A DNA stretch of 64,000 bases from Gordonia aichiensis NBRC 108223 (GCF_000332975.1 NZ_BANR01000004.1:186001-250000), one strand, 5' to 3'; counted from the stretch's first letter, positions 56,231-64,000 are shown. Numbers and translations are program-made. Notes: generated from the letters alone by a model not told the origin.

Positions 56231-56266
56231 CTGAACTGTCCGAGCGATCGTTCGGTATCAGTTCAG
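56231..56266. promoter_or_regulatory. Compound inverted repeat before the cyclase operon
   Basis: CTGAACTG (56231-56238) and CAGTTCAG (56259-56266) are exact reverse complements. Between them CCGAGCGA-TCGTTCGG (56240-56255) is a 16-bp palindrome with one mismatched pair. It lies 34-69 bases before the cyclase ATG, a promoter position. Confidence 0.6.
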
Positions 56267-56350
56267 TGAGATGAGGATCACAGATCCCGACCCAGCTCGT
56301 CAACCCCTGTTTTCCCGCGAAGCCGGGGCCGTGACGGGCGGTCAGTCACG

Positions 56351-56368
56351 TGTTCAGCTGGACTGAAC
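56351..56368. promoter_or_regulatory. Inverted repeat TGTTCAG-N5-CTGAAC at the end of the regulator gene
   Basis: The same arms and spacer length as the repeat at 57195-57213. It covers the stop codon of the XRE-TetR gene and lies between that gene and the cyclase promoter. Confidence 0.6.
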
Positions 56369-57205
56369 TCTGTGTCCCATCATCACGAGCGCCAGATCTG
56401 CGTACTCCGCTGCCACCTGAGCCGGGGACTGTGGCCCGTTCGGCGAGTACCAATACGGCAGCGCCATGCACATGGTTGCGATCGCGCGACCGGTGTTGTG
56501 TGGTGTTGCGGTGAGGAAGCTGCCCTCGGCGACCGCGCGGGCCGCCACGTGGTCGAGGTCTTGTTGTATCTGCCTGCGCATGTTGGCGATCCGCGAGCGG
56601 TCGGGTTCTTCGAGACTGCGCATCTCCGTCGCGGCGATGAAGGTGAGGTCTCGACGTTCGGTGTGGCACAGCGCAAGAGCCTCGACCATCAAGGCGAAAT
56701 TCTCAGCGGGAGAACGTCCTTCGGCTGCTGCTGCAGCCATCCTCCAGCTGATTTCCGCCATCGTCGCGTCGAACAGGGCGACAAGGAGCCGCTGCTTACT
56801 GCGGTGATGGTGATAGATGCCCGCCACGCTGATACCCGCAGCGGTTGCAACCGAGCGCATGGTTGCACCGTGATAGCCCGTTTCCATGAACACCTCGACG
56901 GCAGCGCCCAGCACGGGGTCGAGATCGAGGCGGTCGAAGTGTCGCCACTGGGCCGACGAGTCGGTCGACGGTGTTCGTGCTGACGCTCGGGCAGGTGTGT
57001 CGCACTCGAGTAGCGTGCCCGCCGGTATGTCGAGTGATCGCGCAATCGCGTTCAGACGCTCGACGGTGACCGAGACCTTTCCATTCTCGATGGCACTCAT
57101 GGTCCCCACACTCACACCGAGTGCTGTGGCCAGTTGCCGCAACGTCATGCCGGCGTGCGCACGGGTACGCCGGATGGCAGCGCCCACATCGCCGTGTTCA
57201 GTCAC
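56354..57205 (-). CDS. XRE-TetR fusion transcriptional regulator
   Basis: A 283-residue protein with two DNA-binding modules. Residues 6-68 are an XRE helix-turn-helix (TLRQLATALGVSVGTMSAIENGK). Residues 92-140 are a TetR N-terminal domain (GATMRSVATAAGISVAGIYHHH), followed by a TetR ligand domain. GTG 57205 is chosen because the XRE fold starts just after it; the upstream frame is open but overlaps the divergent ligase region. Inverted repeats at both ends suggest autoregulation. It stands between the cyclase-ligase operon and the second ligase gene. Confidence 0.87.
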   Translation of the reverse strand: MTEHGDVGAAIRRTRAHAGMTLRQLATALGVSVGTMSAIENGKVSVTVERLNAIARSLDIPAGTLLECDTPARASARTPSTDSSAQWRHFDRLDLDPVLGAAVEVFMETGYHGATMRSVATAAGISVAGIYHHHRSKQRLLVALFDATMAEISWRMAAAAAEGRSPAENFALMVEALALCHTERRDLTFIAATEMRSLEEPDRSRIANMRRQIQQDLDHVAARAVAEGSFLTATPHNTGRAIATMCMALPYWYSPNGPQSPAQVAAEYADLALVMMGHRVQSS

Positions 57206-57213
57206 CCTGAACA
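57195..57213. promoter_or_regulatory. Inverted repeat TGTTCAG-N5-CTGAACA over the regulator start
   Basis: A perfect 7-base inverted repeat with a TCACC spacer that includes the GTG start of the XRE-TetR gene. A protein bound here would block its expression. The second ligase gene starts 77 bases away on the other strand. Confidence 0.65.
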
Positions 57214-57289
57214 CGCTAGCCGAGAAACCACTAGTCCCGCGGTCATTTCGTCTCCCTGTCCACCTGCGAGTTCGTACACTCATGACGCG

Positions 57290-58981
57290 ATGACATTGCA
57301 CTGCTCGGAAGACTCGGCCGACCACGGGATCGGCCCATACGACGCACGCCCATGGCTGGCCCACTACCCGCCCGGTCGGACGGCGCACGTACACATCGAT
57401 CACGGCACGCCGTTGAGCATGCTGGCTGCGACCGTCAGCGCGCGCCCCGACGACATCGCCCTCGCGTACTTCGGCTCCACGATGACGTGGTTGGAGCTAG
57501 ACCGTGCGACGGACACCGTTGCGGCGCTCCTCATCTCGCGAGACTTCCGGCCCGGCGACCGGATGGCGATCATCCTCCAGAACAACCCGGCGTTCGTGAT
57601 CGCGCTGATCGCGGCGTGGAAGGCAGGCGGAATAGCCGCGGTGATCAGTCCTGTCTCCACAAGCGATGAACTCGTGGCACGACTTCGCGATTATGTGCCG
57701 ACTGCGCTGATAGCGCTCGATGACGTATACGTCGACAAGTTGCGAGGTCCGTTGCTGCGTGAGGACCTTGGCGTGCGCGTGGTCCTCACCGCCTCGGCAC
57801 TCGACGGTGTAGACAAACCGGACCCTCGCTTGTTCGCCGGGGTTCGTAGGTGTGCCGTAGCAGACACGATCTCGGTGCGCGCGATCGTCGAGCAGGTGGA
57901 CTGTTCGACGCTTGCTCGCAGGCCGAACGGTCCGCGCGACACTGCGGTGCTGTTGGCGACTTCGGGAACGACGGGACCTCCCAAGGGCGCTCGGCTCACT
58001 CACGCGAATCTCACGTTCAGCGCACAGACCTATTACGAGTGGACGGCCATGAGCGGCGCGTCACCGATTCTGGCGGCCTCTCCGCTCTTTCATGTGACCG
58101 GCCTCATCGGTGGGGCGATGCTCTCGATCTTGTCGGGGGCGCCTTTGGTGCTCACGCATCGGTTCCACCCGGAAGTGATCGCCGATGCGATCCGTTACTG
58201 GAAGCCGGGGTTCACCGTCGCGGTGATCACTGCGTTCATCGCGTTGGCGGACGAGTCGTCGATTACACCCGAGGAAATGAGATGCCTGCGCTATTGCCTG
58301 TCGGGGGGCGCCCCTATCGACCCCGATGTCGCTGAGCGGCTCAGCGAGCGGCTCGGAGGTCGGATTCAGAACGTGTACGGACTGACCGAATCGACGTCGC
58401 CGACCCACATGATTCCGCCGAACCTCGTCGCACCAGTCGACGAAGAAACGGGGGTGATGTCGGTCGGGCTGCCCGTGTTCGACACCGTGGTACGCGTGGT
58501 CGACGACGCCGGCCGAGATGTCCCCGTAGGTGAGATCGGCCAGTTCGTCGTCACCGGCCCCCAAGTCTGCGATGGCTATTGGCGCAACCCTGAGGCGACG
58601 GCGGAGGTATTCGTCGGTGCCGAATTACGTACCGGCGACGTGGGCTTCATGGACTGCGACGGATGGTTCTACGTGATCGACCGGCAGAGTGAAATCATCA
58701 ACGCATCCGGTTACAAGGTCTGGCCCACCGAGGTCGAGCGCGTACTGTGCGGTCACCCCGCGGTCATCGACGCAGCGGTCGTTGGTATCCCGGACGACTA
58801 TCGTGGCGAATCGGTGAAGGCGTTCGTGGTGCTCACCGCGCCGGACGCGGTGACCGAGAGTGCTCTCATCGACTACGCGCGGGAGCGTCTTGCTGCGTTC
58901 AAGTATCCGCGCGAGATCGACCTCGTCGGCGAACTGCCGCGCACGGCGACAGGAAAGCTGATGCGTCGGGAGCTTCGTTGA
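57290..58981 (+). CDS. AMP-dependent acyl-CoA ligase (second paralogue)
   Basis: A 563-residue adenylate-forming enzyme. ATSGTTGPPKGARLTHANL is the P-loop, NVYGLTESTSPTH the A5 motif, GWFYVIDRQSEIINASGYK the hinge region and RTATGKLMRREL carries the catalytic Lys. The shared phrases LQNNPAFVIALIA, SPLFHVTGLIG and GYKVWPTEVE show descent from the same ancestor as the ligase at 53568-55235. No strong ribosome site precedes ATG 57290. It is divergent from the XRE-TetR regulator. Confidence 0.88.
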   Translation: MTLHCSEDSADHGIGPYDARPWLAHYPPGRTAHVHIDHGTPLSMLAATVSARPDDIALAYFGSTMTWLELDRATDTVAALLISRDFRPGDRMAIILQNNPAFVIALIAAWKAGGIAAVISPVSTSDELVARLRDYVPTALIALDDVYVDKLRGPLLREDLGVRVVLTASALDGVDKPDPRLFAGVRRCAVADTISVRAIVEQVDCSTLARRPNGPRDTAVLLATSGTTGPPKGARLTHANLTFSAQTYYEWTAMSGASPILAASPLFHVTGLIGGAMLSILSGAPLVLTHRFHPEVIADAIRYWKPGFTVAVITAFIALADESSITPEEMRCLRYCLSGGAPIDPDVAERLSERLGGRIQNVYGLTESTSPTHMIPPNLVAPVDEETGVMSVGLPVFDTVVRVVDDAGRDVPVGEIGQFVVTGPQVCDGYWRNPEATAEVFVGAELRTGDVGFMDCDGWFYVIDRQSEIINASGYKVWPTEVERVLCGHPAVIDAAVVGIPDDYRGESVKAFVVLTAPDAVTESALIDYARERLAAFKYPREIDLVGELPRTATGKLMRRELR

Positions 58982-59024
58982 TCGTCTGACGTACCTGGGT
59001 TGAGCGCTCCGGTGAGTGCGACCC

Positions 59025-59040
59025 GACCGAGCGCTCGGTC
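59025..59040. promoter_or_regulatory. 16-bp perfect palindrome before the SDR gene
   Basis: GACCGAGC is followed directly by its exact reverse complement. It lies 168 bases before the SDR start, in the 226-base gap that otherwise holds no gene. The half-site resembles the inner palindrome at 56240-56255 (CCGAGCGA), though the spacing differs. TetR-type operator candidate. Confidence 0.6.
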
Positions 59041-59207
59041 TTGACCTTCGCCGAAGGATGTGCGAACCTGCTCTCGGGCGAAGCATGCCATGCTCGAGCT
59101 GGCCTCGGGTGTGATTGTGCAGGGCGCACAACATCTTTCACGCGCGCAGTGCACTTGCGACATGCAAGCGTCGACCCGCGGAATCGATACACAGGAGAGG
59201 GGCCACG

Positions 59208-60056
59208 GTGGCCACAGAAACGTCTACAGGGACCGAGCAGACATTCGCCGGGCGCACCGCGGTCATCTCGGGCGGTAGCCGCGGGATCGGTCTCGCGATC
59301 GCCACCGCGCTCGGTGCACGCGGCGCCAACGTCGTCTTGCTGGCCAAGACCGACTCCCCACATCCCAAACTTCCCGGCACGATCCACACGGCCGTCGACG
59401 AGATCGAGGCTGCAGGCGGAACGGCGACGGGTGTGGTGGGCGATGTCCGCAACGAGGACGACGTCGCACGCGCCGTGCAGACTGCGGTCGACACCTACGG
59501 CGGCGTCGACATCTGCATCAACAACGCGAGCGTGCTGAACCTGACGGCCACCGAAGAACTGCCGATGTCGCGGTTCGATCTGATGCAGCAGGTCAACGTG
59601 CGTGGGACCTTTCTGCTCACCCAGAAGTGCCTTCCGTACCTACGGAAGTCACCGAACGCGCACGTACTCACCTTGTCACCGCCACTGAACATGAGCACCG
59701 AGTGGCTCGGCAAGCACCCGGGGTACATGCTGGCCAAGTACGGGATGACGCTCGCGGCCCTCGGTGTCGCAGCCGAATACGCCGACGCCGCCGTCGCGAG
59801 CAACTGCTTGTGGCCGGAATCGACCATCGCCACGGCAGCGGTTCGTAACCTGCTCGGTGGCGACGAAGCGGTCGCGCACTCGCGATCACCGCAGATCATG
59901 GCTGACGCCGCCGTCGCCGTGCTCGCACAGGACTCCACGACGACGGGCCGCTGCTACCTCGACGTCGAGGTGTTGTCGGAGGCGGGCGTCACCGACTTCT
60001 CGGTGTACGGCGGACAGGACCCCATCGAATACGACATCTTCGTCGACCCGCGGTAG
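59208..60056 (+). CDS. Short-chain dehydrogenase/reductase (HSDL2-like)
   Basis: A 282-residue NAD(P)-dependent oxidoreductase. The cofactor loop is GGSRGIGLAIA, NNAS follows strand 4, and the catalytic Tyr and Lys are in GYMLAKYGM. LTLSPPLNMSTEWLGKHPGY is characteristic of HSDL2-type SDRs, which are linked to fatty acid metabolism. GTG 59208 has AGGAGAGG upstream. It follows the CoA ligase by 226 bases and may act on its product after dehydrogenation. Confidence 0.88.
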   Translation: MATETSTGTEQTFAGRTAVISGGSRGIGLAIATALGARGANVVLLAKTDSPHPKLPGTIHTAVDEIEAAGGTATGVVGDVRNEDDVARAVQTAVDTYGGVDICINNASVLNLTATEELPMSRFDLMQQVNVRGTFLLTQKCLPYLRKSPNAHVLTLSPPLNMSTEWLGKHPGYMLAKYGMTLAALGVAAEYADAAVASNCLWPESTIATAAVRNLLGGDEAVAHSRSPQIMADAAVAVLAQDSTTTGRCYLDVEVLSEAGVTDFSVYGGQDPIEYDIFVDPR

Positions 60057-60064
60057 CCCCTCGA

Positions 60065-60136
60065 CTCAGTACTTGGACCGGTCTCAGCACTTGGCCCGGT
60101 CTCAGTATGTGGCCCAGACTCAGTACGTGGCCCATT
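60065..60136. repeat. 18-bp tandem repeat, four copies, containing a stop codon
   Basis: Degenerate units at 60065-60082, 60083-60100, 60101-60118 and 60119-60136. Read on the minus strand, each unit is in frame with the SpeE-like gene and carries the same TGA at the same place, so the gene end (WATY-stop) is repeated three more times after the true stop. Confidence 0.85.
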
Positions 60137-61724
60137 CGCCCTGGGCGTACCGGAGAATCCGTGGATCCATCAGCGTCGACGGCGGCATGTCGAGCGGGGG
60201 TCGGTCCAGCGGGAACACCGCAGCGGCCGACAGCTCCGACTCACTGAGGAATCGCATCGGCCCCGGTGCGCTCAGGTGCAGCCGAGGTGGTGCCCCGTCA
60301 CCGGCAAGGAAGAATCCCCAGTCGCCGAATGACGGTACGTCGACGTGATACGGCGTCACCGCGAGTCCCGCCGAGCGTAGCGTCGACCCGATGCACCAGT
60401 AGGACTTCGGGGCGAAGTACGGCGAACCGGATTGCACGACGATGCGCCCGCCGGGAGCGGAATGGGCTTTCACGAGTGAGTAGAACTCGGTCGAATAGAG
60501 CTTGGCCGTTGCCGATTCGTCCGCGTCGGGCATGTCGACGACGATGACGTCGTAGCGCTGGTGTTGCTGCCTCAGCCAGGTGAAGGCATCGGCGGTGACG
60601 ATGGTCGCGCGCGGGTCGTTCATCGAGTCGCGATTCAACTCGCGCAGCCTGGAATCGGTGCGCGCAAGATTGATCATCGCCGGATCGAGTTCGACGAGCG
60701 TGGGCCGAACATCGCGATATCGCAACACTTCCCGCAGCGCGAGACCGTCACCGCCGCCGAGAACGAGTACCGACGGCGGTGCTGCGCTTCCGTCAGTGCT
60801 CCGCGTCACCGCGTCAGCCATGGCGGGATGGACCAGCGCCTCGTGATAGCGGTACTCGTCACTCGACGCGAACTGCAGGTCTCCGTTGAGGTACAGCCTG
60901 GTGTCGCGCCCGGAGCCGATCCGTCGCTCGGTGATCACGATGTCCTGATACTGCGTACGCTCGGCGGCGACGATCGGGTCGCGGTACATCGCCTGGCGTG
61001 CGGTCACCTCGAAGCGGTCGGCGTAGACGAGAGTCGCGATCAACACGGCGATCACCGCAACGGCCGCCGCACCGAGTGCTGCGAACCCCATGCGGCTCAG
61101 CGACTTCCGGAACATGACGAAGACCAGGAAGCAGCCGGCTACGGCGTTGACGAGGCCGACCACGATGGCTCCGCGCAGCTGCCCGAAGATCGGGAGCAAT
61201 ACGAAGGGGAAGCAGAGGCCGCCGATGAGCGCACCGATGTAGTCGGCAGCGAACAGGTCGGCGACCGCAGAACCGGCCTCCTGCTTGCGAATACGCTGCA
61301 GCAACACCATCAGGAGTGGTATCTCGGCACCGATGAGCAATCCCAGGATGAAGGCGACGACGACCAGTGCCTGGGTGTACAGCGAGAGGTAGGCGAATGC
61401 CGCGTACAGTGCGAGCACCGACAACCCGCCCAGCAGTGCGAGCGCGAGTTCGATCGCCGCGAACGCAGTGACGGCGTACCTCTGCAGAGGTTTGGCGGCC
61501 AGTGAGCCGATGCCCATCGCGAAGACCATGACCGCCAGCACGATCGACGCCTGGGTGGCCGTGTTGCCGATCAGGTACGAACCGAGCGACACCAGCGCCA
61601 GCTCGTACACCAGACCACAAGCCGCACAGACGAACACGACGGCGAGCAGGCCGACACGGGCGAGCCGCGAGCGGACCGTGGCGTCGTCGTCAGCCGGAGC
61701 GTTCCCCGCGTCGATGGAGGTCAC
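60120..61724 (-). CDS. Membrane SpeE-like polyamine aminopropyltransferase
   Basis: A 534-residue protein. Residues 20-245 hold about seven membrane helices; the C-terminal half is a spermidine-synthase-type methyltransferase fold with VLVLGGGDGLALREVLRY, LVELDPAMINLAR and VVDMPDADESATAKLYS. Such proteins transfer aminopropyl groups or act on related donors; the natural reaction of the membrane form is not settled. GTG 61724 overlaps the DUF350 stop by four bases. The order with DUF350, DUF4247, DUF2617 and DUF4178 matches Rv2597-Rv2601. Confidence 0.87.
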   Translation of the reverse strand: MTSIDAGNAPADDDATVRSRLARVGLLAVVFVCAACGLVYELALVSLGSYLIGNTATQASIVLAVMVFAMGIGSLAAKPLQRYAVTAFAAIELALALLGGLSVLALYAAFAYLSLYTQALVVVAFILGLLIGAEIPLLMVLLQRIRKQEAGSAVADLFAADYIGALIGGLCFPFVLLPIFGQLRGAIVVGLVNAVAGCFLVFVMFRKSLSRMGFAALGAAAVAVIAVLIATLVYADRFEVTARQAMYRDPIVAAERTQYQDIVITERRIGSGRDTRLYLNGDLQFASSDEYRYHEALVHPAMADAVTRSTDGSAAPPSVLVLGGGDGLALREVLRYRDVRPTLVELDPAMINLARTDSRLRELNRDSMNDPRATIVTADAFTWLRQQHQRYDVIVVDMPDADESATAKLYSTEFYSLVKAHSAPGGRIVVQSGSPYFAPKSYWCIGSTLRSAGLAVTPYHVDVPSFGDWGFFLAGDGAPPRLHLSAPGPMRFLSESELSAAAVFPLDRPPLDMPPSTLMDPRILRYAQGEWATY

Positions 61725-62152
61725 AGTATCGCGGCGGCCACGATCACAGCGATGCCGACGTGGAACACTGCCTGAACCCAGACCGCCGGATGGCTCTCGG
61801 CGCCGATCACGATCTCTCCGAGCTTGCCGGGAGTGAACAAATCGATGATGAAGAATGCCACGCACATCACTGCAAGGCCGATCAGCGTGTAGATGATCGT
61901 GTACAAGAGGCCGGTGCCGAGTCGTCCTTCGCTTGCCGCGATCGCGGCGGCAACGATGATCGCGACCGCGATCAGGTTGGAGCCGACCAGGATCCCCGCG
62001 TTGCGGTTGCGGTCGACCCACAACTGGCGGCGCAGATCACCTGGCGTCAAGACGTCGATGACCGCGAAGGAGATCAACATCAACAGCACCCCGACGCCCG
62101 CATATGCGGCGGCGGAATATGCGTTGGTCGCAATCGTGTGGGCCGAGGTCAT
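61721..62152 (-). CDS. DUF350 family membrane protein (second copy)
   Basis: A 143-residue protein with four helices in two repeat units. FAVIDVLTPGDLRRQLWVDRNRN and IIDLFTPGKLGEIVIG are the paired motifs, equivalent to those of the copy at 41853-42284. It overlaps the SpeE-like gene by GTGA and so is probably made with it. Function unknown; it may form part of a membrane complex with SpeE. Confidence 0.87.
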   Translation of the reverse strand: MTSAHTIATNAYSAAAYAGVGVLLMLISFAVIDVLTPGDLRRQLWVDRNRNAGILVGSNLIAVAIIVAAAIAASEGRLGTGLLYTIIYTLIGLAVMCVAFFIIDLFTPGKLGEIVIGAESHPAVWVQAVFHVGIAVIVAAAIL

Positions 62153-62194
62153 ATGTGTACTCCCGTATCTGCTGGTTGCTCTGGCGAGAATGCC

Positions 62195-62245
62195 ATTGTC
62201 GAGACGAAGCTATTGTCGAGACGAAGCTATTGTCGAGACGAAGCT
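62195..62245. repeat. 17-bp tandem repeat, three exact copies
   Basis: ATTGTCGAGACGAAGCT occurs at 62195-62211, 62212-62228 and 62229-62245 without change. The period is not a multiple of three and the array fills most of the 91-base gap between the DUF4247 and DUF350 genes, reaching into the stop codon of the former. Confidence 0.9.
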
Positions 62246-62957
62246 ACTTTCCGGTGCCGCTGCCGCCGCCGCGGTTGGAGCTGCCCGATCCCGAGAAGTC
62301 GGGGGTGGGGACCCAGAAGCCGCCGACGTAGCTGTGATAGTGGTTGTAGCCCGAGCGGTAGTCGCGACTGACCATCACTTTCGTTTTGCCTGCGGCATAA
62401 GGGAAAAGGCCGATGAGGTAGCCGGGGTACTGCAGGAACTGTGTGCCCGCGATGTTGCCGGCGCCGCCGGAGTCGCCTGCTCGCTGATCGGTGGGGTTCT
62501 GCGCGGAGGCGAGTTGCGCGGAGACACTCGCCGGGTCGCCGTCGGCGATGTATGCGTCGACGTCGGACTCGTCCAGCGAACTCTGGCGCTGGTAGTGGGA
62601 TGTCACGTATGCGCGCGCGTCACCACCGGACGATCCCCGGAGTGCGCTCAGCCCGCATGATCCGAGTGCGATCAACGCGGCGAGCACGATCACAGCGATG
62701 ATGACGTTGCGGACCCGCCGCATCGACCTCGCCGGGTCGGGCTTTCCCGCGCCAGTCGGCTGTTCCCCACCAGACGAACCTCCCGGATGTCCGCCGCCGG
62801 GATGTTGACCGCCCGGATATCCGCCGCGTGGCTGCTGGCCGAACCCTTGGCCGCCGTGTCCTTGGCCGCCCTGTCCGTGGCCGGACCCGTGGCCGCCCCG
62901 GCGCGGATCCTGGGCTCCGTCGTCACCGGGGTAGGGGCCCTGGGGTGGGTAGGTCAC
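62244..62957 (-). CDS. DUF4247 membrane protein with Gly-rich N-terminus
   Basis: A 237-residue protein. The first 80 residues are Gly/Gln/His/Pro-rich and probably disordered in the cytoplasm; one membrane helix follows (NVIIAVIVLAALIALGSCGL, about 86-106); the outer domain has SHYQRQSSLDESDVDAYIAD and FPYAAGKTKVMVSRDYRSGY, matching DUF4247. The GTG at 62957 overlaps the DUF2617 stop by four bases. Function unknown. Confidence 0.82.
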   Translation of the reverse strand: MTYPPQGPYPGDDGAQDPRRGGHGSGHGQGGQGHGGQGFGQQPRGGYPGGQHPGGGHPGGSSGGEQPTGAGKPDPARSMRRVRNVIIAVIVLAALIALGSCGLSALRGSSGGDARAYVTSHYQRQSSLDESDVDAYIADGDPASVSAQLASAQNPTDQRAGDSGGAGNIAGTQFLQYPGYLIGLFPYAAGKTKVMVSRDYRSGYNHYHSYVGGFWVPTPDFSGSGSSNRGGGSGTGK

Positions 62958-63481
62958 GACAGCACCGCCAATGCGCCGCGGTCGAGTCGGCTCGAGGTGA
63001 TGACCACCTCGCCCGCCTGCGGATAGGTGTGCCAAGTGCGCCAGGTGAGCGCGTCGTCGTCGAAATCGCCGGTCACCGCGGTCACCGCGAGTGCGCTGCC
63101 GGGGAATCGGCCGAGCAGCGCGGGGAGCCCGGCGTTCGCGTGACCTTCGATCTCAGTCTCGATCTGCCCGAGCATGTCGGTCATCGCTCTCGGTGTGCAC
63201 TCGATGACCCGCGACGAGAACACGTAGCCGTCGGTCTGGAAACTATCCGGCAGTGCCGTCGTGATGTCGGGCAGGCAGGCGACGGTCTCGCACAACTCGT
63301 GCGCATCGTCGTGGACGACGATCTGGTGGCTGGCGCCGAGTAGTCGGATCGAGAATGTCAGCGTCCCGATGGTGTGGTCGGCCGTTGCGAGCGGCTCACG
63401 CGGGGCGGCGGTCAGTGAGAAGCCGAGTTGTCCGGCCCGCGTGTCGGAGAACTCGACATCGAGATCGGTGAACGGGCTCAC
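62954..63481 (-). CDS. DUF2617 family protein
   Basis: A 175-residue soluble protein. GFSLTAAPREPLATADHTIG and FSIRLLGASHQIVVHD form beta strands typical of the family, and HTYPQAGEVVITSSRLD ends it. GTG 63481 overlaps the DUF4178 stop by four bases. Function unknown; the fixed operon order with SpeE suggests a shared pathway. Confidence 0.8.
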   Translation of the reverse strand: MSPFTDLDVEFSDTRAGQLGFSLTAAPREPLATADHTIGTLTFSIRLLGASHQIVVHDDAHELCETVACLPDITTALPDSFQTDGYVFSSRVIECTPRAMTDMLGQIETEIEGHANAGLPALLGRFPGSALAVTAVTGDFDDDALTWRTWHTYPQAGEVVITSSRLDRGALAVLS

Positions 63482-64000
63482 TGCTGCTCCGGACCGGGGT
63501 TCGAGGGGTAGATGCGATACTCGGAGTGCGAGAGCACCTCGCCCCGGGCACACTCCCAGCCGCTGCCGTAGTCCTCGAACGACAATCGGTCGTTGCCCGC
63601 CTCGTAGTCGTGGTAGCGCATTCGACCGACCTGGGCCAGCCCGGTTGTCCCGAACGACGTGAACTGGGCATTGCCCGCCTCGTCGTCGACGTACCTGCGA
63701 CCGTCGAGGTCGACATACGCCGAACCGGGCGTGACGGTCACGCCGCGCAGTTCCCGCCACAGCACCACCTCGAGGTCAGGATCGTCCTCGACCGATATCC
63801 ACGCCTTGTTGCCGAGACCGGTGTCGAGGAAGTTCTCGGCCCACGAGAAGCCGTCCTGGGAGAGCCTCAGCGTCCCCCGGACCGCGTACGTTTCCCCGCG
63901 GATCTCGACGAGGTCACCGGGCTTGAGCCCGCGGGGGTCGCCGCGCACGGCGTCATCGTCGGCCGAGGAGAAGGGATCGCGTGGCTGGTAGGTCCGTGAG
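63478..64000 (-). CDS. DUF4178 family protein (5' end outside the window)
   Basis: At least 173 residues. The frame is open to the window edge, and the extra N-terminal part (YQPRDPFSSADDDAVRGDP) reads as normal protein, so the true start is probably beyond 64000 rather than GTG 63948. The core LKPGDLVEIRGETYAVRGTLRL and WISVEDDPDLEVVLWRE match DUF4178. It is the first visible gene of the SpeE operon, which continues without gaps to 60120. Confidence 0.83.
   Translation of the reverse strand, partial: SRTYQPRDPFSSADDDAVRGDPRGLKPGDLVEIRGETYAVRGTLRLSQDGFSWAENFLDTGLGNKAWISVEDDPDLEVVLWRELRGVTVTPGSAYVDLDGRRYVDDEAGNAQFTSFGTTGLAQVGRMRYHDYEAGNDRLSFEDYGSGWECARGEVLSHSEYRIYPSNPGPEQQ

Overview
The window is GC-rich chromosomal DNA from an actinobacterium of the order Mycobacteriales (Gordonia, Williamsia or Rhodococcus-like; the genus cannot be fixed by eye). 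The evidence is the dense packing with 4-base ATGA/GTGA overlaps, frequent GTG starts, the ergothioneine genes, and two blocks that, from memory, follow Mycobacterium tuberculosis gene order. One is thiD-thiC ... GNAT-def-DUF3263-LytR_C-sodC-ybdK ... AAA ATPase-pssA-psd-moeA (compare Rv0422c-Rv0438c). The other is speE-DUF350-DUF4247-DUF2617-DUF4178 (compare Rv2597-Rv2601). About 64 protein genes are called; the first and last run off the window edges. No rRNA, tRNA, CRISPR array, insertion sequence or phage gene was seen.

Layout. 1-2.0 kb: the start of a flippase-like membrane protein and an M1 metallopeptidase. 2.1-10.2 kb: DoxX behind a 22-bp palindrome, a TPR-like protein, DUF5709, egtB-egtD (ergothioneine), an aromatic-acid-type MFS transporter with a divergent LysR regulator, a luciferase-like monooxygenase and a PLDc_N/SHOCT membrane protein. 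10.3-13.9 kb: a HAD phosphatase and thiD-thiC behind a TPP riboswitch. 13.9-16.6 kb: a DrrABC-type exporter whose promoter contains a DtxR/IdeR-like iron box. 16.7-23.7 kb: small GNAT and GlsB proteins, then def-GNAT-RNase-barstar on the minus strand and DUF3263-LytR_C-sodC-ybdK on the plus strand.

23.8-33.8 kb holds the most unusual material: a GNAT/FeeM-like protein convergent with a 771-residue membrane protein that joins a GGDEF domain to a ThiF/E1-like adenylyltransferase domain, followed by a complete six-gene Mrp Na+/H+ antiporter operon. This module sits between ybdK and the AAA-pssA-psd-moeA block, which lie close together in M. tuberculosis, so it looks like an insertion into conserved order. 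33.8-42.3 kb: a lipoprotein, a repeat-rich membrane protein, phosphatidylethanolamine synthesis (pssA, psd), moeA, a second HAD phosphatase, an SRPBCC protein and a DUF350 protein.

42.3-60.1 kb is accessory metabolism: three luciferase-like monooxygenases, a pair of acyl-CoA dehydrogenases, an MFS exporter with a divergent TetR regulator and two matched operators, then an amidase, an M19 dipeptidase, two paralogous acyl-CoA ligases, a cyclase-family hydrolase, an XRE-TetR fusion regulator with its own inverted repeats, and an SDR. Together these suggest uptake or export control and stepwise CoA-dependent breakdown of an unknown amide or acid. 60.1-64 kb: the membrane SpeE-like operon. Short tandem repeats are common, including an 18-bp array that repeats the speE stop codon and a 17-bp triplet between DUF4247 and DUF350.
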